From: an uncultured Bacteroidales bacterium | Lineage (GTDB): Bacteria; Bacteroidota; Bacteroidia; Bacteroidales; UBA4417 | Assembly (NCBI GenBank): GCA_903879715.1 | Contig: CAIRMR010000204.1 | Coordinates: forward strand, 30,760-94,759 | Length of the DNA stretch: 64,000 nt | Direction of reading: 5' to 3' | Shown here: piece by piece, positions 10,580 through 20,200 of the stretch | How positions within the stretch are numbered: position 1 is the first letter of the stretch | How the letters are laid out: each line of letters starts with the position of its first letter | The notes under the pieces: model-generated | What the model saw: the letters and a program-made list of their open reading frames with translations, nothing else | The model's database searches: none | What the model was told of the DNA's origin: nothing | Program-made: the position numbers and the translations under genes

Positions 10580-12187
10580 ATGTCATTTTTTACTAACTTA
10601 AACTTTATAGATATCACGATTATCGTCGTGTATATCATCGGAATTACCTGGTGGGGCCTGAAAAACGCCAAAAATGATACTTCCACTGATTATTTCCTGG
10701 CAGGACGAAACATGAGCTGGGTGGTTGTCGGTCTGTCACTTTTCTCAGCCAGCATTTCAACTTCCACGCTTATCGGGCATTCAGGTTCTGCCTACGAATA
10801 CGGGATGGTTATTTTCAACTATAACCTCATTTCCATACTGGTAATGATATTTTTTGCATGGATATTCCTTCCCTTTTATATTAAGTCGGGAGTTTACACC
10901 ATGCCTGAGTTTCTTGAACGCCGGTTCGATCACCGTTCCAAATATTATTTCTCGGGAATTGCCGTTTTTGGCGGAATTTTTATGGATGTTTCAGCAACCC
11001 TTTACGGTAGCGCCATGATTTTCAAGATCATATTCCCCGAAATGGAATTGCAGGTTATTGTGATCCTTGCCGCAATTATTGTTGCATCATACACAATTCC
11101 GGGCGGATTAAATTCTGTTATCAAAACAGAAGTGATACAGGCAGTAATACTTATCATCGGATCGGTACTGCTGGCATTTATCGCCCAGCGAAATGTCGGA
11201 AGCTGGGAAGTGCTTCAGGAACGGTTTCACGATACGGTTTACCTGCATTTAATTCATGGACCAAACGATCTGGCAATTCCCTGGCCCGCACTGATTCTTG
11301 CCCTTCCCATCCTTGGATTTTATTTCTGGGGAAACAACCAGCAATTGGTACAAAGGGTACTCTCAGCTAAATCGGTCGATCACGGGCGGAAAGGTGTTCT
11401 GCTGACGGGATTACTCACTATGCTCACGCTATATCTTATCTTTATCCCTGCCATGCAGGCAGCCGTAGCCTTTCCGGATGTAAATCCACCGGATGGCATT
11501 TATCCGAAAATGGTTACAACCTGGATGCCGACTGTTTTCCTTGGGATTATGCTGGCGGTAATGGTTTCGGCTTTAACCGCCAGCCTCAGCGCATGCCTGA
11601 ATTCCGTTTCCACGCTTTTCACCATGGACTTCTACCGTAAAATTGATAAAAAGGCCAGTTCCAAAAAACTGGTGCGTGTCGGGCAAATTACGTCAACTAT
11701 TGTGCTGATTATCGGTGTATTGTGGGCGCCACAAATTCAGAAGTTCGGTACACTTATCAATTATTACAACGAAATACTTTCGTATGTAGGACCTCCTATT
11801 GTTGCTGCATTTATGCTTGGTTTGTTCTGGAAACGTGCCAATGCAACCGGCATTTTTTCGGGATTACTTTCAACCTTTGTGATGGCATTATTCATGTTTT
11901 TCTACGGCAAAGAACATTTTATCCAATCCGTTCAAAATCCGGATGCACCTCTCCATTGGCTGTACCTCGCTCCTATCAATTTCGCATTCGTAAGTATTGT
12001 TATGGTAATTGTGAGTTTACTTACGGCTCCTCCGCCCGCTGAAAAAACAGAAGGAAATGTTATCACCCGTCAATTTTTTATTGACGAAGCGCGTGAGTAC
12101 AAGGATGTGAAATTTTATAACGATTTCAGGGTTTGGGCCGTGGCTTTGTTCTTACTGTGCTTTGTTGTGATGTTTATCTACTGGTAA
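10580..12187 (+). CDS. Sodium:solute symporter (SSS) family transporter
   Basis: Multi-TM; DYFLAGRNMSWVVVGLSLFSASIS and YTIPGGLNSVIKTEVIQAVILIIGS motifs; ATG at 10580 follows the previous stop. Confidence 0.9.
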   Translation: MSFFTNLNFIDITIIVVYIIGITWWGLKNAKNDTSTDYFLAGRNMSWVVVGLSLFSASISTSTLIGHSGSAYEYGMVIFNYNLISILVMIFFAWIFLPFYIKSGVYTMPEFLERRFDHRSKYYFSGIAVFGGIFMDVSATLYGSAMIFKIIFPEMELQVIVILAAIIVASYTIPGGLNSVIKTEVIQAVILIIGSVLLAFIAQRNVGSWEVLQERFHDTVYLHLIHGPNDLAIPWPALILALPILGFYFWGNNQQLVQRVLSAKSVDHGRKGVLLTGLLTMLTLYLIFIPAMQAAVAFPDVNPPDGIYPKMVTTWMPTVFLGIMLAVMVSALTASLSACLNSVSTLFTMDFYRKIDKKASSKKLVRVGQITSTIVLIIGVLWAPQIQKFGTLINYYNEILSYVGPPIVAAFMLGLFWKRANATGIFSGLLSTFVMALFMFFYGKEHFIQSVQNPDAPLHWLYLAPINFAFVSIVMVIVSLLTAPPPAEKTEGNVITRQFFIDEAREYKDVKFYNDFRVWAVALFLLCFVVMFIYW

Positions 12188-12240
12188 GACTCAGAATGTG
12201 CAATGTGAACTTTTCAAACGTGAATTTTAAAAATACTAAA

Positions 12241-14415
12241 ATGAAAACCATTGCGACCCTTGTGATTCTGGTCATATTTTCAGTATCCTCTGCATTTGCC
12301 CAGGGAAGTGTAACGTATACCAACTTTGAGGATATTAATCTGAATTTTGGCTCTTTCATGACTACCATCGAAAAAGTAGCCAATCCCAGCAAAACAGGAA
12401 TCAATACCAGCGATAATGTCGGAAAAACTGTAAGTGCGGCGCAAACCTGGGAAGGTATTGTTAATGCAGCACCTTTGCCGAAGATAGATTTCTCCGATAA
12501 GCAGATTTTCAAGCTTAAAGTCTTTTCGCCACGAATTGCCAATGTCCTTATAAAACTGGAATATTCGGCAAATAAGGCTAATATTTATAAAGAAGTGTAC
12601 TGCATGACCACCCAGGTTGGTAAATGGGAGGAACTTTCCTTCGACTTTAGCGGCACTGCTTCAGGAACGTATGATAACATTGTTTTATTTTTCGACATTT
12701 TTGGTACGACTGCCGGGGAAACCTGGTATTTTGATGACCTGAAACTTGTTTCATCCTTGTCAGGCGATTCGGTTGTAAGCCTCCCTGGTATTTTCAACAG
12801 CAACATGGTTCTGCAGCAAAATATGGATGTTCCTGTCTGGGGCTTTGCTCCTCAGGGTGAAAAAGTTAAGGTAACCGGTAGCTGGGGCGGATCATTTGAA
12901 GCCACTGCAGATGCTGACTGGAAATGGTCGGGTAAAATAAAAACACCGGCTGCTATTCCCGGCCAGACACCAAAATATACACTCACAATTACGGGTTCAA
13001 AAAATGCAGTTCAGTTTGATAATATTCTCATAGGCGATGTTTGGGTATGTTCCGGCCAATCGAATATGGAATTCCCGATGACAACAAATGCTCCATGGAC
13101 ACTGGGCGTAAATAATTATGAAACCGAAATTGCTGCTGCCAATTATCCCAACATCAGGCTTTTTAAAGTACCTAAACGTGCATCTTCAATACCAGCAACT
13201 GATTGCGGCGGTTCATGGTCCGAATGCAGCCCTGCCACCGTGCCCACTTTTAGCGCAGTAGCCTATTATTTTGGGAAAGAACTGTATGATGACCTTAATA
13301 TAAACATCCCGATAGGTCTTATCCAATCAGCCTATGGTGGTTCTGCCGCCCAGGCATGGACCCGCCAGGATGTACTGGCTGCCGATGCGGCTATGAATAC
13401 CAAATACCTGGCCCCGTATTTACTAAATCCGGGTTCATTTACGGATGAATACAAAGCATCGAATTTATACAATGGAATGCTGGCTCCGGTAATTCCGTTT
13501 GGTATTCGCGGTTCAATATGGTACCAGGGCGAATCCAACAAAGAGGATGGTGAGATGTATCGCAAACTTTGTGCTGCTATGCTGCAAGGCTGGAGAACAG
13601 ACTGGAAACAGGGCGATTTCCCGTTCTATTACGTTCAGGTTGCTCCTTATGCCATGGGCATTCCGGAACCGGTGTATGCCGAATTCAGGGAAGCACAGTT
13701 TAATATGCTCTCCGAAACCAATACCGGCATGGCAGTTACCATGGATATTGGCGAAATAAACAATATTCATCCCCGCAACAAACTTGATGTAGGTAAACGA
13801 CTTGCGCTTTGCGCCAAAGCAAAAACGTACGGTGAAAATGTTATATTCTCAGGCCCTGTTTATGAGTCAGCTGTTATAGAAGGAAGCAAAATGCGGATTA
13901 AGTTTAAAGCAGAAACCGTTGGAACCGGGCTTACAACCAATAACGGCAGTGCTCCTGCCAATTTTAAAATTGCCGGTTCCGATAAGGTATTTTACCCGGC
14001 TACGGCTGAAATCAACGGATCCGATATCCTTGTTTCAAGCCCTCAGGTTGCAAACCCGGCAGCCGTTCGTTACGCCTTTTCAAACGCGGTAATTACCAAC
14101 TTAATGAACAGCGAAAATTTACCGGCGGTTCCGTTTCGCACGGATGGAATCATTTTAGAGATAAATGATAACAGCAAATCTGATGGCATCGAGGTGTTTC
14201 CAAATCCTTTTGACACGATTCTAAATATTAAAAATTGCACCAAAGTAGCACAGTTAGAATTAATTGACCTTTCGGGGAAAGTAGTATTGAAATCCGTAAA
14301 CCCCGGCAAAAAGGGCTGGAGCCTAAATACCACGGATATCCCGTCGGGTCTGTATATTTTAAAAATTCAGGATACAAAAGAAAGAGCAACCACAGTGAAG
14401 GTGATTAAAAAATAA
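12241..14415 (+). CDS. Sialate O-acetylesterase-like (SASA family) carbohydrate esterase with N-terminal binding-like domain and T9SS type A CTD
   Basis: NMVLQQNMDVPVWG, GDVWVCSGQSNMEFPM, WYQGESN motifs; C-term GIEVFPNPFDTILNIKN...GLYILKIQDTKERATTVKVIKK. Start at 12241 (MKTIATLVILVIF) preferred over the ORF-track start. Confidence 0.88.
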   Translation: MKTIATLVILVIFSVSSAFAQGSVTYTNFEDINLNFGSFMTTIEKVANPSKTGINTSDNVGKTVSAAQTWEGIVNAAPLPKIDFSDKQIFKLKVFSPRIANVLIKLEYSANKANIYKEVYCMTTQVGKWEELSFDFSGTASGTYDNIVLFFDIFGTTAGETWYFDDLKLVSSLSGDSVVSLPGIFNSNMVLQQNMDVPVWGFAPQGEKVKVTGSWGGSFEATADADWKWSGKIKTPAAIPGQTPKYTLTITGSKNAVQFDNILIGDVWVCSGQSNMEFPMTTNAPWTLGVNNYETEIAAANYPNIRLFKVPKRASSIPATDCGGSWSECSPATVPTFSAVAYYFGKELYDDLNINIPIGLIQSAYGGSAAQAWTRQDVLAADAAMNTKYLAPYLLNPGSFTDEYKASNLYNGMLAPVIPFGIRGSIWYQGESNKEDGEMYRKLCAAMLQGWRTDWKQGDFPFYYVQVAPYAMGIPEPVYAEFREAQFNMLSETNTGMAVTMDIGEINNIHPRNKLDVGKRLALCAKAKTYGENVIFSGPVYESAVIEGSKMRIKFKAETVGTGLTTNNGSAPANFKIAGSDKVFYPATAEINGSDILVSSPQVANPAAVRYAFSNAVITNLMNSENLPAVPFRTDGIILEINDNSKSDGIEVFPNPFDTILNIKNCTKVAQLELIDLSGKVVLKSVNPGKKGWSLNTTDIPSGLYILKIQDTKERATTVKVIKK

Positions 14416-14505
14416 TAGCCGTTCTTTTAAATTCCGGGATTTAGAGAAGCCCATTTACCAGAGTAATTTATTGGTGTTTTTCGATTCTATCAAAGTTGAT
14501 TTTCG

Positions 14506-14585
14506 GTTTTGCCCGTTAAAAGCAATAACTTTATACACCTTTTATGGCAACGAAGTTTATTGGAAAATTAGTTTTGCCCGTTAAA
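14506..14585 (+). promoter_or_regulatory. Pair of 15-bp direct repeats upstream of the beta-mannosidase gene
   Basis: GTTTTGCCCGTTAAA at 14506-14520 and 14571-14585, exact. Confidence 0.35.
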
Positions 14586-14672
14586 TTAAATTTCTGAAAT
14601 TTGGATTGACTTACAGACGGGACTAAACTGAATATTAACCGGAATATAAAGAAAAATCACCACCCTGAATTT

Positions 14673-17273
14673 ATGAAAAAGCACCTGTTGCGCAATGCGC
14701 TCTTAACATTCGTTCTGATGATCACTACATTTTCCCTTCAGGCACAAACCTCAGTATTATCAATGGAACTGAATAAAGACTGGGAGTTCAGGCAAACAGG
14801 AACTACCGACTGGCTGCCTGCCACTGTGCCCGGTACGGTTCATACCGATTTGCTCGCCAATAAGAAAATTGAAGATCCGTATTACCGGTTGAATGAACAC
14901 GACCTGCAATGGATTGATAAAGTAAACTGGGAATACAGAGCAACAGTTAACCTGTCGGCTGAAATGGCAGGGAAGCAGAATATTGTAATGGAATTCCTAG
15001 GCCTGGATACGTATGCCGATGTGTATATCAATGATAGGTTGGTGCTGAGCGCGGATAATATGTTCCGTACCTGGAAAGCAGATGTAAAAAAACAGCTGAA
15101 GCAAGGAGAAAATCAGGTACGTATTTTACTCAAATCACCAACTGTAATTGGCTTGCAGAAACAGGAAGCATTGGGTTTCGGACTTCCGGCAGGCAATGAC
15201 CAATCTGTTACAGGAGGATTGGGTAATAACCTTGTAAGCATGTACACACGCAAGGCCGGGTATCACTTTGGCTGGGACTGGGGCCCGCGCCTGGTAACTT
15301 CAGGTATCTGGCGGAAAGTACATATACAAGCCTGGGACAGTCAGAAAATTGAGAGTATTCATATCGTACAGAACTTACTTGGTGCCAAATCAGCCCTGTT
15401 AAAAGCCGAAGTGGAAATAACAGCCGACCGGGAAAGCAAACAGGATATCAGTATTAACGTAAATAACATCCTTACCACCAGCCAGGCATTATACATTCAA
15501 AAAGGCACTCATATTTATCCTGTTGATTTTGAAATCAAAAATCCTAAACTCTGGTGGCCCAATGGCCTCGGCGAACAGGTTCTTTACTCAATAACAGCAG
15601 TTTTGGGGGATGATCAGGCTGTTGCTGACAGTAAATCAGTACAAACCGGCTTGCGCACCATAAAGCTTATCCGTAATCCGGATGCAGATGGCAAAGGCGA
15701 AAGTTTTTTCTTTGAAGTGAACGGAAGGCCTGTGTTTATGAAAGGCGCCAACTACATTCCGAATGATGTCTTCCTTCCAAGGGTTACACCCGAAAAATAT
15801 GAGAAAGTTGTGAAAACAGCTGTTCAGAGTAATATGAATATGCTCCGCGTTTGGGGCGGAGGAACTTATGAAGATGATCTTTTCTATGATCTTTGCGATA
15901 AATACGGCATATTAGTGTGGCAGGATTTTATGTTTGCCTGTACCATGTACCCAGGCGATCCGGCCTTCCTGGATAATGTAAAAAACGAAGCCATTGATAA
16001 CGTAAAAAGACTTCGTAATCATCCCTGTATTGCGCTCTGGTGCGGCAACAATGAAATAGAATCCATGTGGGCACAATGGGATGAAAAAGCAGGCTGGGGT
16101 TATAAACAACTTTACAACATTGAACAACGTGAAATTATATGGAATTCCTACGATGCTGTCTTTCACCATATTTTACCCGATGCCGTAAAGGATTTCGCAC
16201 CGGATCAAGCCTACTGGCATTCATCTCCTTCAGCAGGATTTGAGAAACTTGCTAATCACGAAACCCGCTCCGGCGATATGCATTACTGGGGTGTCTGGCA
16301 TGGGCTTCATCCGTTCAGCGACTTCCGCAAATACAAAGCCCGCTTTATGAGCGAATACGGTTTCCAGTCGTTTCCTGAATTCAAAACTGTTCAGAAATAT
16401 ACCCTTCCCTCTGATTACAATATAGAATCAGAAGTTATGGCTTCGCATCAGCGCTCAGGAATCGGCAACCTCCGTATAAAACAATACATGGAAGCGGATT
16501 ATAAAATCCCGGCTGATTTTGAACAGTTTCTGTATATCGGTCAGGTTTTGCAGGCCGAAGGCATCAAAATGGCAATTGAATCACATCGGCAGGCTATGCC
16601 GTATTGCCAGGGTTCCCTATATTGGCAGATCAATGATTGCTGGCCGGTTGCTTCCTGGAGCAGTATGGATTATTACCAGCGCTGGAAAGCTTTGCAGTAT
16701 TTTTCCCGTGATGCATTTAAAAACTCCATCATTTCAACAATTGAAGAAAACGGAAAAATCAAAATATTTGGAATCTCGGATTTACTTACTCCTCAGAAAG
16801 GATCACTGAGTATAAAACTGATCGATTTCCAGGGAATCACACTTTGGGAAGAAACTATTAAAACACAGTTACCTGCAAACTCTTCTGAAGTTATTTTTGA
16901 GACAGACACCACTGAATTGCTCGGCCTGGTTGGAAGAACCAGGTGCATACTGGTTGCAACTTTTGAATCCGGCAAAAATGTAATTGATACTGATTACCAA
17001 TACTTTGCCAAAGTGAAGGACATTAAACTTGTTGATCCTGTTATCAGTCTCGACGTCAAAGAAACTCCGGATACATATTCAGTTACTATCCATTCTGAAA
17101 ACCTGGCGAAAAATCTTTTCCTTACCAGCACCAACAGTGAAGTTCAGTTTTCAGATAATTTTATGGATATTCTTCCGGGAGAGTCTGTTACAGTAACCTG
17201 CCCGAAATCAATAGGATTTGAAGAGTTTAAAAGTGGGTTGAAATATCTGACGGTGTATGAGACGGTTAAATAA
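14673..17273 (+). CDS. Beta-mannosidase, GH2 family
   Basis: VPGTVHTDLLANKKIEDPYYRLNEHDLQWIDKVNWEYRA, GYHFGWDWGPRLVTSGIW, RVWGGGTYEDDLFYDLCDKYGILVWQDFMFACTMYP, CGNNEIE. Confidence 0.95.
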   Translation: MKKHLLRNALLTFVLMITTFSLQAQTSVLSMELNKDWEFRQTGTTDWLPATVPGTVHTDLLANKKIEDPYYRLNEHDLQWIDKVNWEYRATVNLSAEMAGKQNIVMEFLGLDTYADVYINDRLVLSADNMFRTWKADVKKQLKQGENQVRILLKSPTVIGLQKQEALGFGLPAGNDQSVTGGLGNNLVSMYTRKAGYHFGWDWGPRLVTSGIWRKVHIQAWDSQKIESIHIVQNLLGAKSALLKAEVEITADRESKQDISINVNNILTTSQALYIQKGTHIYPVDFEIKNPKLWWPNGLGEQVLYSITAVLGDDQAVADSKSVQTGLRTIKLIRNPDADGKGESFFFEVNGRPVFMKGANYIPNDVFLPRVTPEKYEKVVKTAVQSNMNMLRVWGGGTYEDDLFYDLCDKYGILVWQDFMFACTMYPGDPAFLDNVKNEAIDNVKRLRNHPCIALWCGNNEIESMWAQWDEKAGWGYKQLYNIEQREIIWNSYDAVFHHILPDAVKDFAPDQAYWHSSPSAGFEKLANHETRSGDMHYWGVWHGLHPFSDFRKYKARFMSEYGFQSFPEFKTVQKYTLPSDYNIESEVMASHQRSGIGNLRIKQYMEADYKIPADFEQFLYIGQVLQAEGIKMAIESHRQAMPYCQGSLYWQINDCWPVASWSSMDYYQRWKALQYFSRDAFKNSIISTIEENGKIKIFGISDLLTPQKGSLSIKLIDFQGITLWEETIKTQLPANSSEVIFETDTTELLGLVGRTRCILVATFESGKNVIDTDYQYFAKVKDIKLVDPVISLDVKETPDTYSVTIHSENLAKNLFLTSTNSEVQFSDNFMDILPGESVTVTCPKSIGFEEFKSGLKYLTVYETVK

Positions 17274-17299
17274 ATATTCCCCGAGTAGTTATCCACACA

Positions 17300-20200
17300 T
17301 TAAAGTTTCCCTCCCAGCACCGTCCCCTTTTTATATTTCTTCACATTCCCATCCATATCAAAAACTTCAACAAAAACAATATATCTTCCGATCAACGCTT
17401 TGGTCCTCTCGTCAGTAATACCGTCCCAGGCAAAAGCGCCTGAGGTACCACATAGTTCGTGGTTCACAAGGTTACAGATAAGGTGACCGGTTGCATCGTA
17501 AATAGTAATGCTGATATTATTCCCGGGAGCGCCGAAAGAATAAGCTATGTTCAGATAATCGTTGTAGCCGTCATTATCGGGTGAAAAAATATCCGGCGAA
17601 AGGGTAATTTCATTTTCATCCGTTACCGTAACTCCGAATTGCGAGTTTTTATACCCTGGTGTTCCAAAACCTGCCGATTCTGCAGCTGAATGCCAGTTGG
17701 TTGCGTCATCCGAAGCCCTTTCCGGGTTTATCCTTTCGAGCGAAACTCCATCTACGCTGGTTAACAAAGGATACTGCATTGCAGCGGTGTAAGCAACCAA
17801 ATCTATTACTTCTCCGCTCTTTGTGGTAATTGCAACAACGCCATCTTCATTATTCATTGATGGGAAAGATACCATATTTATAAACGCCTTTGGATCAGTG
17901 GTTTTATAGCATTTCTTAACCGCTGAACTATCCGTCGAGAGCACTAAATAATCATCGGGGAAAATCAGAAATGGATCTCCACTGATTTGGTTGTAATCGG
18001 TAATTACATTGTTTATCGTATCGTAATTTACAAGAATCAGGTCTTTCAGGTCAATCACTTTTGCGGAGCGGTTAAATATTTCCACAAAATCAACACAATC
18101 CTCAACCGGATCGAAGAGTAATTCGTTGATCACAATATCATTTTCTTCTGCTTCCGCAGGAATGGCCAGCCGCGCTGAACTTCCGGTTAAAATCTCATTT
18201 CCTGCACAATCGGTGATGTTGCCAGTACTTGTCAGCGTATAAATTACATTGATCTGCAAAGGTGAAGACGGCGTGAGATCAACAATTTTGTAATCGGGAT
18301 TATGCGCCACAACAGTGACCGGATTCCCAATTCCGTCGCTGATCGTATAATTTGCCGGATTTAAAAGATTTGCGCTATCGCACGATTCGGTAAACCAAAC
18401 CGTCATGTGCATCGGATCGTGAACACCAACCCGGCTGATTTCCGGAGCCAAAAGATCAGGATTTGAAGCTTTTACCGAATTAACCGTTCCGGGAGTTCCT
18501 CCATCCGAATTACTGCAAACCGTCCAGTTTGCAGCTTCACCGCAGGGATTCAACGGATCAATAAGCTCCAGCGACCAGCCTCCGTCCTTTTTGTAACTAC
18601 CTTTATACCAGCCATCTGAATAAGATACTGAATGGATCACATTCCCGTCAAAATCCTTTAGCGTAATCGTTCCACTTAAATTAGTAACCGCAAAACTACT
18701 GAAATCGATCACATCACCGAAAGGCTGCAGCAACGGTTTTGAACCATCGTCACAAAGAATTACATATTCTCCGGCAGGTAAAGTATAATTCGGAAGTGGC
18801 TTGGCTGTTGTTCCCAGCCACAGAGTCAGATATTTCAGTTCAAGCGGGAAATTGCTCCGGTTGTAAAGTTCAACATATTCAGATTCAGGCAGATTCACCG
18901 TCGGTGAAGGGTCAGCCATTATTTCATTTATAAGCACATCAAATGTTTTAGCCTGATGCCAGCTAAAGGGCGATTGAGTTGTATCAATTACATTTCCGGC
19001 CATGTCCTTCACATTTACAATATCAAGTGAATACACAACATCAGGAGTAAATCGCTGCGCGTAAACCAGATGCACCATCCTTTGATCAAAAAGATCAATG
19101 GCAGCCGAAACAGGGATAAGGGAACCTGGCATGGTCGAATAATTGCTCACCCTGGTAGAACTGGCGGCTTCAACCGGCTCAGTGAAAGTTATTGAAACCT
19201 TGTTCAATGTTTCGAGCGAAACCGAAACAACCTCGGGAGAGATAGTATCAGGGAAAGGAATCCCAAAATGCATTGAATTTTCAGTTAAAAACGCATTCCC
19301 AGCACAATCGGTGAGATTATTCGTACTTGTCAGCGTATAATCAACACCGACAACCAGCGGTGCAGACAATGTAAGATCAGCTATTTTGTATTCGGGGCTG
19401 TGTACCCAGACATCGGCCGGATTTCCTATTCCGTTATCTATGATATAATTTGACTTATTCAAAACAGCTGCGCTGTCGCATGATTCGGTAAACCAAATTG
19501 TTATATGTGTAGGGTCAATAACTTTCACCTGGCTGAGAGCGGGCGAAACCAAATCCGGATTTGAGGCATGTACCGAATTCACTTTGCCGGGAGTTCCACC
19601 ATCGGCATTACTGCATGCCGCCCAGTTGGCGGATTCGCCACACGGATTCATGGGATCAATCAGTTCGAGCGACCAGCCGCCGTCTTTTTTATAACTATCC
19701 AGAAACCAACCGTCAGTATATGAAATGGCATGAATCACATTTCCATTAAAATCCTTAAGCGTAATTGTTCCGGAAACATTGGTTACAGAAAAAGTACTGA
19801 AATCAATGACAGGTCCCAAAAGTGAGAAGAATGGTTTTGCCCCGTCATCACAAAGAATTAGATATTCACCCGCTGCCAGAGTGTATTGTGGAAGTGTCTT
19901 TTTAGTGCTGCCCAGCAACAACGTCCAGCCTTTCATATCCACAGGGAAGGAACTGCGATTATAGAGTTCAACATATTCAGCTTCCGGCAAATTCACCGGA
20001 GGCGTAGGATCAGACATAATTTCATTAATCAGCACATCATAGGATTTTGCCTGGTGCCAGCTGAATGAAGAATGAGTTGTATCCATTGCATTTCCGGCAA
20101 GGTCTTTCACATTTATAATATCAAGCGAATAAACAATATCTGGTGTAAAATACTGTGTATAAGTAAGATGAATTATTTTAGAATCAGCAGGATCCGGCAT

